A stretch of DNA of 64,000 bases from NCBI GenBank assembly GCA_030697205.1, contig JAUYQP010000041.1, positions 1 to 64,000 of the forward strand, read 5' to 3'. Shown here one piece after another: positions 23,565 to 32,092 of the stretch (position 1 is its first letter; each line of letters begins with the position of its first letter). The notes beneath the pieces are model-generated. The model was not told the origin of the DNA. It ran no database searches and worked only from the letters and a program-made list of their open reading frames with translations. Source of the DNA: Mycobacteriales bacterium (lineage in GTDB: Bacteria; Actinomycetota; Actinomycetes; Mycobacteriales; SCTD01). A program made the position numbers and the translations under genes.

Positions 23565-23780
23565 ATGCACGGCAAGGACCCTGGCGAGGAGAAGCGGCAC
23601 CTGGCCGCCGTCGAGAAGGACCTGGTCGCGGAGTTCGCCGCGGACCTCGACGAGGACACGGTCGTACGACGCTGGTCGGCGATCGTGCAGGAGTTCGACG
23701 GCGCACCGATCCGCGACTTCGTCCCTGTGCTGGCGCGCAAGCGGGCGCGGCAGGAGCTGCGGCAGGCCGTCAGCGCCTGA
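23565..23780 (+). CDS. Small helical protein (three-helix-bundle type)
   Basis: A 71-residue charged protein predicted to be all helical: EEKRHLAAVEKDLVAEFAADL, EDTVVRRWSAIVQEFDG, and IRDFVPVLARKRARQELRQA. It resembles the small three-helix-bundle dimerisation domain proteins common in actinobacteria, whose function is not established. The ATG has GGAGG 7 nt upstream. It stands between a PHO box and the Pls-like synthetase gene and may be co-transcribed with it. Confidence 0.75.
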   Translation: MHGKDPGEEKRHLAAVEKDLVAEFAADLDEDTVVRRWSAIVQEFDGAPIRDFVPVLARKRARQELRQAVSA

Positions 23781-23832
23781 GCCCGCGCACCGCACCGGGA
23801 TCGCACGGGCCGGTGTCGCCGGGGCGGTCGCG

Positions 23833-26800
23833 GTGACCACCGTCCTGCCCTCCACCGGGGTCCCCTCCGTGCTGCTCCGCGCTGAGCACGCGCCGCCGCC
23901 GCGCACGCTGCTCGACGTCCTCGACGCGACGACCGCCGCGCACCCGGACGCGGCCGCGCTCGACGACGGCACCACGTCGATGTCCTACGCCGAGCTGCAG
24001 GTCGCCATCGCCGAGGTCGCCGCGGAGCTGGCTGCGCGCGGGGTGGGCGGGGGCGACCGGGTCGGCGTCAGGCTGCCGTCAGGGACGGCTGGGCTCTACA
24101 CCGCGATCCTCGGCGTGCTCGCGGTCGGTGCCTGCTACGTCCCCGTCGACGTCGACGACCCGGAGGACCGGGCCCGTCTGGTCTTCCGCGAGGCCGGTGT
24201 GAAGACGGTCCTCGGCGACGGCTGGACCGACGTGTCCAGCGCCCCCTCCGAGCCACGGCGGCCGGGCCTCGACGACGACGCGTGGGTCATCTTCACCTCG
24301 GGATCGACCGGCACCCCGAAGGGCGTCGCGGTGAACCACCGCTCGGCTGCGGCCTTCGTCGACGCCGAGGCGAGGCTGTTCTGCCAGGGCGAGCCGCTCG
24401 GGCCCGACGACCGGGTGCTCGCCGGGCTGTCGGTGGCCTTCGACGCCAGCTGCGAGGAGATGTGGCTGGCGTGGCGGCACGGCGCGTGCCTCGTCCCCGC
24501 ACCCCGGTCGCTGGTCCGCAGCGGGATGGACCTCGGCCCGTGGCTCGTCGCGCAGGACGTCACCGTCGTGTCGACCGTCCCCACGCTGGCGGCGCTGTGG
24601 CCCGCCGAGTCGCTCGAGTCGGTGCGGCTGCTCGTCTTCGGCGGCGAGGCCTGCCCGCCCGAGCTCGCGGAGCGGCTCGCCGTCGACGGCCGCGAGGTCT
24701 GGAACACCTACGGCCCGACGGAGGCCACCGTCGTCGCGTGCGCCGCTCCCCTCGGCGGTGACGGGCCGGTCCGGATCGGGCTGCCGCTGGACGGCTGGGA
24801 CCTCGCGGTCATCGGCCCCGACGGCGAGCCGGCCGACGAGGGCGAGCTCGTCATCGGCGGCGTCGGGCTCGCGCGCTACCTCGACCCGGCCAAGGACGCC
24901 GAGAAGTACGCCGCCCTGCCATCCCTGGGCTGGGACCGCGCCTACCGCAGCGGTGACCTGGTCCGCTTCGAGCCCGAGGGACTGCTCTTCCTCGGCCGCT
25001 CCGACGAGCAGGTCAAGCTCGGCGGCCGGCGCATCGAGCTCGGCGAGGTCGACGCGGCGCTGCAGGCGCTGCCCGACGTGGCGGGCGCGGCGGCCGCGGT
25101 CCGCACCACCAGCGGCGGTCACCAGGTGCTCGTCGGCTACGTCGTGACGACCGCCCCGCTCGACCTCCCCGCGGCGCTCGCGCGGCTGCGCGCTGCACTG
25201 CCCGCGGCCCTCGTGCCGGTGCTCGCCGAGGTCGACGAGCTGCCGGTCCGCACCTCCGGCAAGGTCGACCGCGCGGCGCTGCCCTGGCCGCTGGCCTCCG
25301 CCGGCGACGTCGACCTCGACGGCACGGCCGGCTGGGTCGCCGAGCAGTGGACCGAGGTGCTCGGCACGGCGGTGACGGGGCTCGACGACGACTTCTTCGC
25401 CCACGGCGGCGGGTCGCTCGCCGCGGCCCAGCTCGTCGCGGCGCTGCGGGTCCGCTTCCCCGAGGTCGCGGTCGCCGACGTCTATGCGAGCCCACGGCTC
25501 GGCGCGCTGGCCGCGCTGCTCGAGGCGATGGACCCGGTCGAGACCGCACCGGACCGGGTCGTGCGACCGGTGTCGCGCCGCGCCCAGGCGGTGCAGCTCG
25601 CCCTGTGGCTGGTCGTCCACGCGGTCACGGGGCTGCGCGCACTGACCTGGCTCGGCCTCGCCCTGCTCGGCCTCGACCTGCTCGGCGTCACCGTCCCGCA
25701 GGTCCCGGTTGCCGCGGTCGTCACCGGCGCCGTCCTGCTCGTCTCGCCACCCGGTCGCATCGGCCTGGCCGCGCTGTCGGCCCGGCTGCTGCTGCGCGGG
25801 GTGCGCCCCGGCGAGCACCCCCGCGGCGGGTCGGTGCACCTGCGGCTGTGGTGCGCGGAGCGCCTCGTCGAGGCGGTCGCGGCGCACGGCCTGGCCTGCG
25901 CACCCTGGGTCCCGCTCTACGCCCGGCTGCTCGGTGCGCGACTGGGACGCGACGCCGACCTGCACGCACTGCCCCCCGTCACCGGGATGCTCGAGCTCGG
26001 CGAGGGCGCGTCGGTCGAGCCCGAGGTCGACCTTGCCGGCCACTGGCTCGACGGCGACGTCCTGGACCTCGGGCCGGTCCGCATCGGTGCGGGCGCCCGG
26101 GTCGGCACCCGCAGCACCCTGCTGCCCGGCGCCGACGTCGGCGAGCGCGCCGTGCTGCTGCCCGGCTCCGCCCTCGACCGCGCCGTCCCCGCCGGGCAGA
26201 CCTGGGCCGGCTCACCGGCCTCGAAGGTCGGACGCGGACGCCACCGCTGGCCCAAGGAGCGCCCACCCCGCGGTGCGGCCTGGCTGCTGCCCTACACCGC
26301 GACGGCAGCACTCATCGGTGGCCTTCCCGTGCTGTCACTCGCCGCCGCCCTCGCCGTGATCAGTCCGTGGTGGAGGAGCGCAGCGTCGTACGACGTCCTG
26401 GTCACCCGGGTGCTCGTCACCGCTCCCGTGGTCGCCGTCGTGGCCTTCGTCCTCCTCGCGGGCGCCGTGCTCGGGCTGGTGCGGCTGCTCGGGATCCGGG
26501 TCGCGCCGGGACACGCGCCGGTGCGCAGCCGGACGGGCTGGCAGGTGTGGGCGACGCTGCGACTGCTCGACGAGGCGCGAACCTGGCTTTTTCCCCTGTA
26601 CAGCAGCCTGTTGACGCCGACCTGGCTGCGGCTGCTCGGCGCGAGGGTCGGCAAGGGCGTCGAGGTCTCGACCGCGCTGGTGCTGCCGACGATGACCACG
26701 ATCGGCGACGGCGCGTTCCTCGCCGACGACACGATGGTCGGCGCCTACGAGCTGTCGGGTGGCTGGCTGCGCGTGGCCGCGACGAAGATCGGCAAGCGGG

Positions 26801-27660
26801 CCTTCCTCGGCAACAGCGGCATGACCGCGCCAGGCCGGCGGGTCCGCAAGGACGGCCTCGTCGCGGTGCTGTCGGCCGCGCCGGAGCGGGCCAAGCCGGG
26901 GTCGTCGTGGCTGGGCAGCCCGCCGGTGCGGCTGCGTCGGGTGGCGGCCGCGGCCGACGAGAGCCGCACCTTCGCGCCGCCGAGACGGCTCGTTGCGAAC
27001 CGGGCCGTCGTCGAGTCGCTGCGGCTGGTGGCGGTCGCGCTGTCGGGCCTGCTGGGAGCAGGCGTGCTGATCCTGCTCGCCGTCGTGGGCGCCGACTCGT
27101 GGCTCGTCGCGGCCCTGGTCGCCGGGCCTCTGCTCGTCGCCGCCGGTGCCGTCGCCGCTCTGTCCGCGACCCTCGCGCACCGCCTCGTCATCGGGCGGGT
27201 CCGTCCGGGCGAGCACCCGCTGTGGAGCTCCTTCGTCTGGCGCAACGAGTTGGCCGACGCCTTCGTCGAGGTGGTGGCCGCACCGTGGTTCGCCCGGACG
27301 GCGACGGGCACACCGGTGCTCGTGCTGTGGCTGCGGACGATGGGGGCGCGGATCGGTCGCGGCGCCTGGTGCGAGACCTACTGGCTGCCCGAGGCCGACC
27401 TCGTCACCCTCGGCGCCGGGTCGAGCGTCGGGCGCGGCTCTGTCGTGCAGACCCACCTGTTCCACGATCGGGTGCTGGCCACCGACCGGGTCGTCGTGGG
27501 CGAGGGTGCGACGCTGGGGCCGCACAGCGTCGTCCTGCCCGCCGCCTCGCTCGGAGACCACGTGACCGTCGGCCCCGCCTCGCTCGTCATGCGCGGTGAC
27601 CGGCTGCCCGCCGCCTCGCGCTGGCGCGGCAACCCGGTCGCGCCCTGGCACAGCCGTTGA
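23833..27660 (+). CDS. Pls/PosA-type nonribosomal poly-amino-acid synthetase
   Basis: A 1275-residue protein with the architecture of epsilon-poly-lysine synthetase Pls: adenylation domain (about 1-485; FTSGSTGTPKG near 153, NTYGPTEATV, YRSGDLVRF), carrier domain (about 490-565; HGGGSLAA with Ser528 for phosphopantetheine), and six membrane helices in three pairs separating three left-handed beta-helix domains. Hand alignment with GrsA gives specificity residues D-A-E-S-V-G-T-V, close to the lysine-type code DAESIGSV. I infer activation of lysine or a related diamino acid and iterative polymerisation at the membrane. The GTG at 23833 is chosen because earlier starts overlap the small gene. 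The stop overlaps the TTG of the aminopeptidase. Confidence 0.88.
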   Translation: MTTVLPSTGVPSVLLRAEHAPPPRTLLDVLDATTAAHPDAAALDDGTTSMSYAELQVAIAEVAAELAARGVGGGDRVGVRLPSGTAGLYTAILGVLAVGACYVPVDVDDPEDRARLVFREAGVKTVLGDGWTDVSSAPSEPRRPGLDDDAWVIFTSGSTGTPKGVAVNHRSAAAFVDAEARLFCQGEPLGPDDRVLAGLSVAFDASCEEMWLAWRHGACLVPAPRSLVRSGMDLGPWLVAQDVTVVSTVPTLAALWPAESLESVRLLVFGGEACPPELAERLAVDGREVWNTYGPTEATVVACAAPLGGDGPVRIGLPLDGWDLAVIGPDGEPADEGELVIGGVGLARYLDPAKDAEKYAALPSLGWDRAYRSGDLVRFEPEGLLFLGRSDEQVKLGGRRIELGEVDAALQALPDVAGAAAAVRTTSGGHQVLVGYVVTTAPLDLPAALARLRAALPAALVPVLAEVDELPVRTSGKVDRAALPWPLASAGDVDLDGTAGWVAEQWTEVLGTAVTGLDDDFFAHGGGSLAAAQLVAALRVRFPEVAVADVYASPRLGALAALLEAMDPVETAPDRVVRPVSRRAQAVQLALWLVVHAVTGLRALTWLGLALLGLDLLGVTVPQVPVAAVVTGAVLLVSPPGRIGLAALSARLLLRGVRPGEHPRGGSVHLRLWCAERLVEAVAAHGLACAPWVPLYARLLGARLGRDADLHALPPVTGMLELGEGASVEPEVDLAGHWLDGDVLDLGPVRIGAGARVGTRSTLLPGADVGERAVLLPGSALDRAVPAGQTWAGSPASKVGRGRHRWPKERPPRGAAWLLPYTATAALIGGLPVLSLAAALAVISPWWRSAASYDVLVTRVLVTAPVVAVVAFVLLAGAVLGLVRLLGIRVAPGHAPVRSRTGWQVWATLRLLDEARTWLFPLYSSLLTPTWLRLLGARVGKGVEVSTALVLPTMTTIGDGAFLADDTMVGAYELSGGWLRVAATKIGKRAFLGNSGMTAPGRRVRKDGLVAVLSAAPERAKPGSSWLGSPPVRLRRVAAAADESRTFAPPRRLVANRAVVESLRLVAVALSGLLGAGVLILLAVVGADSWLVAALVAGPLLVAAGAVAALSATLAHRLVIGRVRPGEHPLWSSFVWRNELADAFVEVVAAPWFARTATGTPVLVLWLRTMGARIGRGAWCETYWLPEADLVTLGAGSSVGRGSVVQTHLFHDRVLATDRVVVGEGATLGPHSVVLPAASLGDHVTVGPASLVMRGDRLPAASRWRGNPVAPWHSR

Positions 27661-28946
27661 GGCCTGACCGCCAGGTCCCTGACCGCTACGTCCCCGGCCG
27701 CGGGGACGACTCGTTCAGCGTGTCCCACTACGACCTCGACCTCGACCTGCGCGGCACCGGGTCGATCAGCGGTCGCGCCCGGCTCACCGTCACGGCTCGG
27801 GTCGACCTCACCTCGCTGACGCTCGACCTCGTCGGCCTCGGGGTCGACAAGGTCGCGGTCGGCGGTCGCGCCGCCCGGTGGCGCCACCGCGGCAGCCGCC
27901 TCGTCATCACGCCCGCCGCCCCGGTGGCCGCCGGCAGCCAGGTCCTCGTCGAGGTCCGCTACTCCGGTGAGCCGGGCCCGCAGCGCGGCCCGTGGGGGGA
28001 GGTCGGCTGGGAGGAGCTCACCGACGGGGTGCTCGTCGCTGGGCAGCCCGATGGCGCGCCGACCTGGTTCCCGTGCCAGGACGTGCCGGGCAGCAAGGCC
28101 ACCTATGCGACCCAGGTGCGCGCCGACTCGACGTACTCCGTCGTGGCCCACGGGGTGCTCGCGCTGCAGTCGCGCGGCGGCAGTCGCACCACCTGGGTCT
28201 ACGAGATGGCCGACCCCACCGCGACCTACCTCGCGACCCTGCAGGTGGGGCGCTACGAGCGGCTTGCCCTGCCGGGCTCGGACGTGCCCGTGACGGCCTG
28301 GGTGCCACCCCGATTGCATGGGCGCGCGACCCAGGACCTGCGTCGCCAGCCCGAGATGCTCGAGGTCTTCAGCCGGCTGTTCGGTCCCTACCCCTTCGCC
28401 GGCTACACCGTCGTCGTCACCGACGACGACCTCGAGATCCCCCTGGAGTCGCAGGGTCTGTCGGTCTTCGGCGCCAACCACGTCGACGGCGCGGGCGGGT
28501 CGGAGCGGCTGGTCGCGCACGAGCTCGCCCACCAGTGGTTCGGCAACAGCGTCGGGGTCGCGGCCTGGCAGCACGTCTGGCTCAACGAGGGCTTCGCCTG
28601 CTACGCCGAGTGGCTGTGGTCGCAGGAGTCCGGCGGGCCGTCGGCCGACGACCTCGCTCGCACGCACCACCGCCGGCTCGCGCAGGAGCCGCAGGACCTC
28701 GTGCTGTCCGACCCGGGTCCGGACCTGATGTTCGACGACCGGGTCTACACGCGCGGCGCCCTTGCCCTGCACGCCCTGCGGCGCTCGGTGGGTGACGGCG
28801 CCTTCTTCGACCTGCTGCGCGAGTGGACCGCCACCCACCGACACGGCACCGTCACCACCGACGACTGGCTGGCCCACGTCGGCCCTGCCGGGACCGCGCT
28901 CTTGCGTCCGTGGCTGGACGACACCGCGCTGCCGCCGATGCCCTGA
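27657..28946 (+). CDS. M1-family zinc aminopeptidase
   Basis: A 429-residue metallopeptidase. The zinc site is HELAHQWFGNSV (HExxH, about residues 285-289) with the downstream Glu in WLNEGFACYAEW, and DLEIPLESQGLSVFG stands at the GxMEN-like position, although the usual GAMEN is not conserved. It lacks a signal peptide, so it is cytoplasmic. The TTG start overlaps the synthetase stop (TTGA), indicating tight coupling. A metal-dependent exopeptidase that degrades epsilon-poly-lysine is known from Streptomyces albulus; a similar trimming or self-protection role here is inferred, not shown. Confidence 0.88.
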   Translation: MRPDRQVPDRYVPGRGDDSFSVSHYDLDLDLRGTGSISGRARLTVTARVDLTSLTLDLVGLGVDKVAVGGRAARWRHRGSRLVITPAAPVAAGSQVLVEVRYSGEPGPQRGPWGEVGWEELTDGVLVAGQPDGAPTWFPCQDVPGSKATYATQVRADSTYSVVAHGVLALQSRGGSRTTWVYEMADPTATYLATLQVGRYERLALPGSDVPVTAWVPPRLHGRATQDLRRQPEMLEVFSRLFGPYPFAGYTVVVTDDDLEIPLESQGLSVFGANHVDGAGGSERLVAHELAHQWFGNSVGVAAWQHVWLNEGFACYAEWLWSQESGGPSADDLARTHHRRLAQEPQDLVLSDPGPDLMFDDRVYTRGALALHALRRSVGDGAFFDLLREWTATHRHGTVTTDDWLAHVGPAGTALLRPWLDDTALPPMP

Positions 28947-28954
28947 CGACACGA

Positions 28955-28976
28955 CTTCGTCCGATGTTCACCGGCC
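28955..28976 (+). promoter_or_regulatory. PHO-box-like repeat before the PhoX-like gene
   Basis: CTTCGTCCGAT (28955-28965) is followed by GTTCACCGGCC (28966-28976). The second unit matches the PHO consensus well and the first partly. The site is about 90 nt before the GTG of the PhoX-like gene, on the coding strand. Confidence 0.5.
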
Positions 28977-29066
28977 GCTCCCTCAAGGTGGGAACGCCGT
29001 CGACCGGGCTCCCACAGCCTGTCCGTCGAACGGTCCCGACCGGGACCCAGGCTCACTGGAGCAGCT

Positions 29067-30674
29067 GTGCGCGCACGTCCCCTGTCCCTGGCGCTCGTCG
29101 CCTTCGCCACCGCGGGCCTCACGGCGCTCGCGACCTCCCCCGTCACGGCGGCGACGACGACGACCGCGACCGGCACCAGCACGAGCGTGTCGCCGTACGT
29201 CCTGCCCGTCGCCGACGGCGTCGGCATCACCAGCCTGTTCACCGTCGGTGACGACAAGGCCGCTGGCAACGGCTACGAGATGGTCGGCATCCCGGACGGC
29301 CTCGGCGCGTTCGCTCCGAAGGACGGCACGACGACCGTGCTCATGAACCACGAGCTGCGTCCCAACGCCGGCATCACCCGTCGGCACGGCGAGAAGGGTG
29401 CCTTCGTCTCCAAGCTCACCATCGACGACGCCACCGGCACCGTCCTCGCGGGCGAGGACTTCATCAAGCCCGGCGTGCAGTACTGGGACTACGCCAGCGA
29501 CCGCTTCGCGGCTGCCCCCGTCGCTCCCGAGGACTACGTCACCAGCGGCCCGACCGACCTCAACCACAAGGCGGCCTTCGCCCGCTTCTGCTCGGGCTAC
29601 CTCTCGGCCCCGGGTGAGCTCCAGGTCGGCAAGGGCGGACCGGGCTACGACGGCCAGATCTACTTCGCCAACGAGGAGACCGGCGACGAGGGTCGCGTCT
29701 TCGGTGTCACCGAGGACGGCCAGGCCTACCAGCTCCCGCGGCTCGGCCTGTTCTCCTGGGAGAACACGATCGTCGCGCCGACCAAGAGCCGCACGACCGT
29801 CGTCATGGGCAACGAGGACACCGCCGAGGGCGAGCTGTGGGTCTACGTCGGTCGCAAGGAGCACAAGGGCTCGCCGGTCGACCAGGCCGGTCTCACCAAC
29901 GGCGACAACCACGTCATCAAGATCGACGGCGTGACCACGGACGCCGGCTTCCGCAGCACCTTCGGCAAGGGCGTCGCCGCGCCGTTCTCCCTGCAGGACA
30001 TCGAGTGGGACCAGAGCGGCAAGGCGCAGAACGACGAATCGATCGCCGAGGGCGGCCTCGTCCTCAACCGCATCGAGGACGGCGCCTTCAACCCGGCCAA
30101 CCCGCGTGAGTACTTCTTCCTCACCACCGAGGGTGGCGACAGGACCCCCTTCAACGGGGTCAGCCGTGACGGCGGTGGCCTGTGGAAGCTGACCTTTGCC
30201 AACGTCGAGCGTCCCGACCTCGGTGGCACCCTCGAGCTGGTCCTCGACGGCACTGAGACCTTCGCTGCCGGTGAGTCGGGTCTGAGCAAGCCGGACAACA
30301 TGATGATCGACGCTGCCGGCAACCTCCTCATCCAGGAGGACCCGGGCGGCAACGACCACCTCGCGCGCATCCTGTCCTACCGCCTCACCGACGGCGCCCG
30401 TGGCGTCGTGGCTCGCTTCGACAGCGCGCTGTTCGGGCCGACCATCCCGACCGGCACGACGCCGGCGACCCGCGCCGTGCTGACCACCGACGAGGAGTCC
30501 AGCGGCATCATCCAGCTCTCCGACGGCAGCTACCTCTTCGACGCCCAGGTCCACACCGCGAAGGGCCTCGCGACGACGGGTGGCAAGGGATCGGCCGAGG
30601 AGTACGTCGAGCGCGGCCAGCTGCTGCGCATGACCGTCCCGAGCTTCAGCACGGTCTACACCGTCCTGCCGTAG
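29067..30674 (+). CDS. Secreted PhoX-like (DUF839) protein
   Basis: A 535-residue precursor with a Sec-type signal peptide ending near VTAA (about residue 28); unlike the protein at 148-1320 no Tat RR-x-F-L motif is seen. The beta-propeller of the PhoX/DUF839 family is recognised from TVLMNHELRPNAGITRRHG, YFANEETGDEGRVFG, LFSWENTIVAP, MGNEDTAEGELWVY and KPDNMMIDAAGNLLIQED, rich in metal-binding acids. Extracellular phosphatase or metal-dependent esterase activity is inferred. GGAG lies 7 nt before GTG. A PHO-box-like site is upstream and a strong terminator downstream, so it is a monocistronic unit. Confidence 0.85.
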   Translation: MRARPLSLALVAFATAGLTALATSPVTAATTTTATGTSTSVSPYVLPVADGVGITSLFTVGDDKAAGNGYEMVGIPDGLGAFAPKDGTTTVLMNHELRPNAGITRRHGEKGAFVSKLTIDDATGTVLAGEDFIKPGVQYWDYASDRFAAAPVAPEDYVTSGPTDLNHKAAFARFCSGYLSAPGELQVGKGGPGYDGQIYFANEETGDEGRVFGVTEDGQAYQLPRLGLFSWENTIVAPTKSRTTVVMGNEDTAEGELWVYVGRKEHKGSPVDQAGLTNGDNHVIKIDGVTTDAGFRSTFGKGVAAPFSLQDIEWDQSGKAQNDESIAEGGLVLNRIEDGAFNPANPREYFFLTTEGGDRTPFNGVSRDGGGLWKLTFANVERPDLGGTLELVLDGTETFAAGESGLSKPDNMMIDAAGNLLIQEDPGGNDHLARILSYRLTDGARGVVARFDSALFGPTIPTGTTPATRAVLTTDEESSGIIQLSDGSYLFDAQVHTAKGLATTGGKGSAEEYVERGQLLRMTVPSFSTVYTVLP

Positions 30675-30690
30675 CCCTGATCGGCCAAGG

Positions 30691-30718
30691 GGCCCCCGTC
30701 GCGACCGCGACGGGGGCC
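30691..30718. terminator. Perfect 12-bp terminator hairpin
   Basis: GGCCCCCGTCGC (30691-30702) and GCGACGGGGGCC (30707-30718) pair perfectly around GACC, followed by TCTGCGG. It separates the PhoX-like gene from the convergent phosphopantetheinyl transferase and could serve both. Confidence 0.85.
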
Positions 30719-30726
30719 TCTGCGGT

Positions 30727-31257
30727 TCAGGCCCGGACCACCTTCAACAGCGGCGGTGCGGTAGCGAGAACAGCGGCGGCACAGACCCACGGCAGCGGTA
30801 CCCCGACGTCGACGAGCTGGGCACCTCTGCTCGGCTCGCGACCCGCGGAGGCGGTCGGGTCGCCGACCACCACGGTGCGGGGATCAGTACGCAGCCCCTC
30901 CCCGGTGGCCTTGAGCACGGCCTCCTTGCGGGTCCAGAGGACCGCCCGATCGTGCGGGTCGTTGGCGGCCTCCCCGGGCCCGAGTGCCACGTCGTCGAAG
31001 CCCGCGAAGCGGATCGCGTCGAGGTGCTCGACATCGACGCCGACCGGGCCCTCGTCGCAGACCGCCACCACCGAGAGGCCGTGCGACTGCGAGGTGCTGA
31101 CGTGATGTGTCGGGTGGTCGAGCACCGGCTTGCCGTGGGGGCGCTCGCAGTCGGGGCAGGTCCGGTCGAGGTCGGGGACGCGACCGAGCACCTCACGCAG
31201 GACGTCGGCGAGCAGGTCGCGCGGCGCCCTGTCGGTGGAGTGGACGACGAGCAGCAC
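30727..31257 (-). CDS. 4'-phosphopantetheinyl transferase (Sfp-like)
   Basis: A 176-residue enzyme that moves phosphopantetheine from CoA onto carrier-domain serines. Family motifs are CPDCERPHGKPVL near residue 34, STSQSHGLSVVAV, GVDVEHL (Mg-binding Asp and Glu, about 73-79) and WTRKEAVLKATGEGL (about 108-122). It is shorter than Sfp. Its substrate in this neighbourhood is plausibly the carrier domain of the synthetase at 23833-27660. The GTG start lies 12 nt after the stop of the phoD remnant, suggesting shared transcription. Confidence 0.9.
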   Translation of the reverse strand: MLLVVHSTDRAPRDLLADVLREVLGRVPDLDRTCPDCERPHGKPVLDHPTHHVSTSQSHGLSVVAVCDEGPVGVDVEHLDAIRFAGFDDVALGPGEAANDPHDRAVLWTRKEAVLKATGEGLRTDPRTVVVGDPTASAGREPSRGAQLVDVGVPLPWVCAAAVLATAPPLLKVVRA

Positions 31258-31269
31258 AGCCCGATCGTG

Positions 31270-31909
31270 TCAGGTGCGGTCGCGTCGCTCACGGGTGAGG
31301 AAGGCGGCCGCGACGAGGGCAGCGACGCCGACGTAGCCGGCGGGCTCGGGGAAGCCGGTTGAAGACGTCCTGCCACCAGGAGGTGCAGGCGACGTGGGCG
31401 ACCGTCAGCTCGGTGATCTGGTCCGTCGGGCGAGGCGCGGTGCGGGTCCGGCCCACCGGGGAGCGGAACCCCAGCGCGGTGAAGGCGAAGTAGAGCGTCG
31501 TCGCGGCCGGCAGCCGGTCGGCGTCGACCTTGACGGTCCAGTCACGGGCCGCCGTCGTGCGGACCTTCCCCTTGCGGACCACCTGGGTCAGGGCCGGGTC
31601 GCGCGCGATGACCCACTGCACGTCGACGGCCTTGATGCCCTGCGGGTCGGCGACCCGGGTGGCGTCCCACCCGCGCGCGTCCGGGATCGTGACGCGGGTC
31701 CAGAGGATGACGCTGTCGGGCAGCGGGTCACCGGACATCACGCCGTGGCCGAAGGGCAGCAGCTCGACCGCGACCGGGTAGGTCCACCCCGCAGGGATCG
31801 CGCGGGAGTACCCGGCGGCAGAAGCCTCGCCGGTCAGCTGGGTCGCGAGCCCCGCGACAGCGACGGTCTTGAGGAAGTCCCTGCGGTTGACGCCGACCCT
31901 GGTGAACAC
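31270..31909 (-). pseudogene. phoD: phoD-type alkaline phosphatase remnant (catalytic domain deleted)
   Basis: The N-terminus is that of a PhoD phosphatase: NRRDFLKT Tat motif, GVMSGDPLPDSVILWTRV and the PhoD N-terminal beta domain up to VAHVACTSWWQDVFN, the point where the metallophosphatase domain should begin. The reading frame then runs into RLPRARRLRRRR and stops at 31289. In another frame the same DNA encodes TGFPEPAGYVGVAALVAAA and a short basic tail to TGA 31270-31272, a typical C-terminal membrane anchor. An internal deletion of some 300 codons with a frameshift explains both. GTG 31909, 6 nt after a TACCGT -10, looks like a leaderless start. Confidence 0.8.
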
Positions 31910-31915
31910 GGTCCG

Positions 31916-31948
31916 ACGGTAGGCAGCGAGGATGTCGGACAGGCGAAC
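31916..31948 (-). promoter_or_regulatory. Promoter of the phoD remnant with one PHO-like unit
   Basis: On the minus strand GTTCGCCTGTC (31938-31948) precedes a TACCGT -10 (31916-31921), which lies 6 nt before the GTG start. Only one PHO unit is convincing. TACCGTCGG is identical to the -10 region of pst operon 2. Confidence 0.45.
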
Positions 31949-32012
31949 ACCGGCAGACGTGATGACCACGAACGGTCGAGGAGACCGACGTCACGCGTGA
32001 CCGCACCTCGCC

Positions 32013-32034
32013 GTTCACCCGGGGTTCGCCGACC
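32013..32034 (+). promoter_or_regulatory. PHO box of the anchored phosphodiesterase operon
   Basis: GTTCACCCGGG (32013-32023) is followed directly by GTTCGCCGACC (32024-32034), an 11-nt tandem repeat matching the PHO consensus, 58 nt before the GTG start at 32093. Confidence 0.7.
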
Positions 32035-32092
32035 GGACAGGTCGGGCACGGACCCTGGGACGTCCCAGCCCACCTTCACAACGGAGCCCCCC

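Noticed and set aside
23518-23832. Earlier start for the Pls-like synthetase
   Set aside because: The frame is open from 23518, but this would overlap the small helical gene in another frame. The encoded extension is Arg/Ser-rich shadow sequence, and the adenylation domain starts normally after GTG 23833.
31394-32092. N-terminal extension of the LPVTG phosphodiesterase
   Set aside because: The open frame reaches back to 31394, but it would cross the PHO box, the phoD promoter and phoD itself. The GTG at 32093 starts a normal signal peptide behind GGAG.
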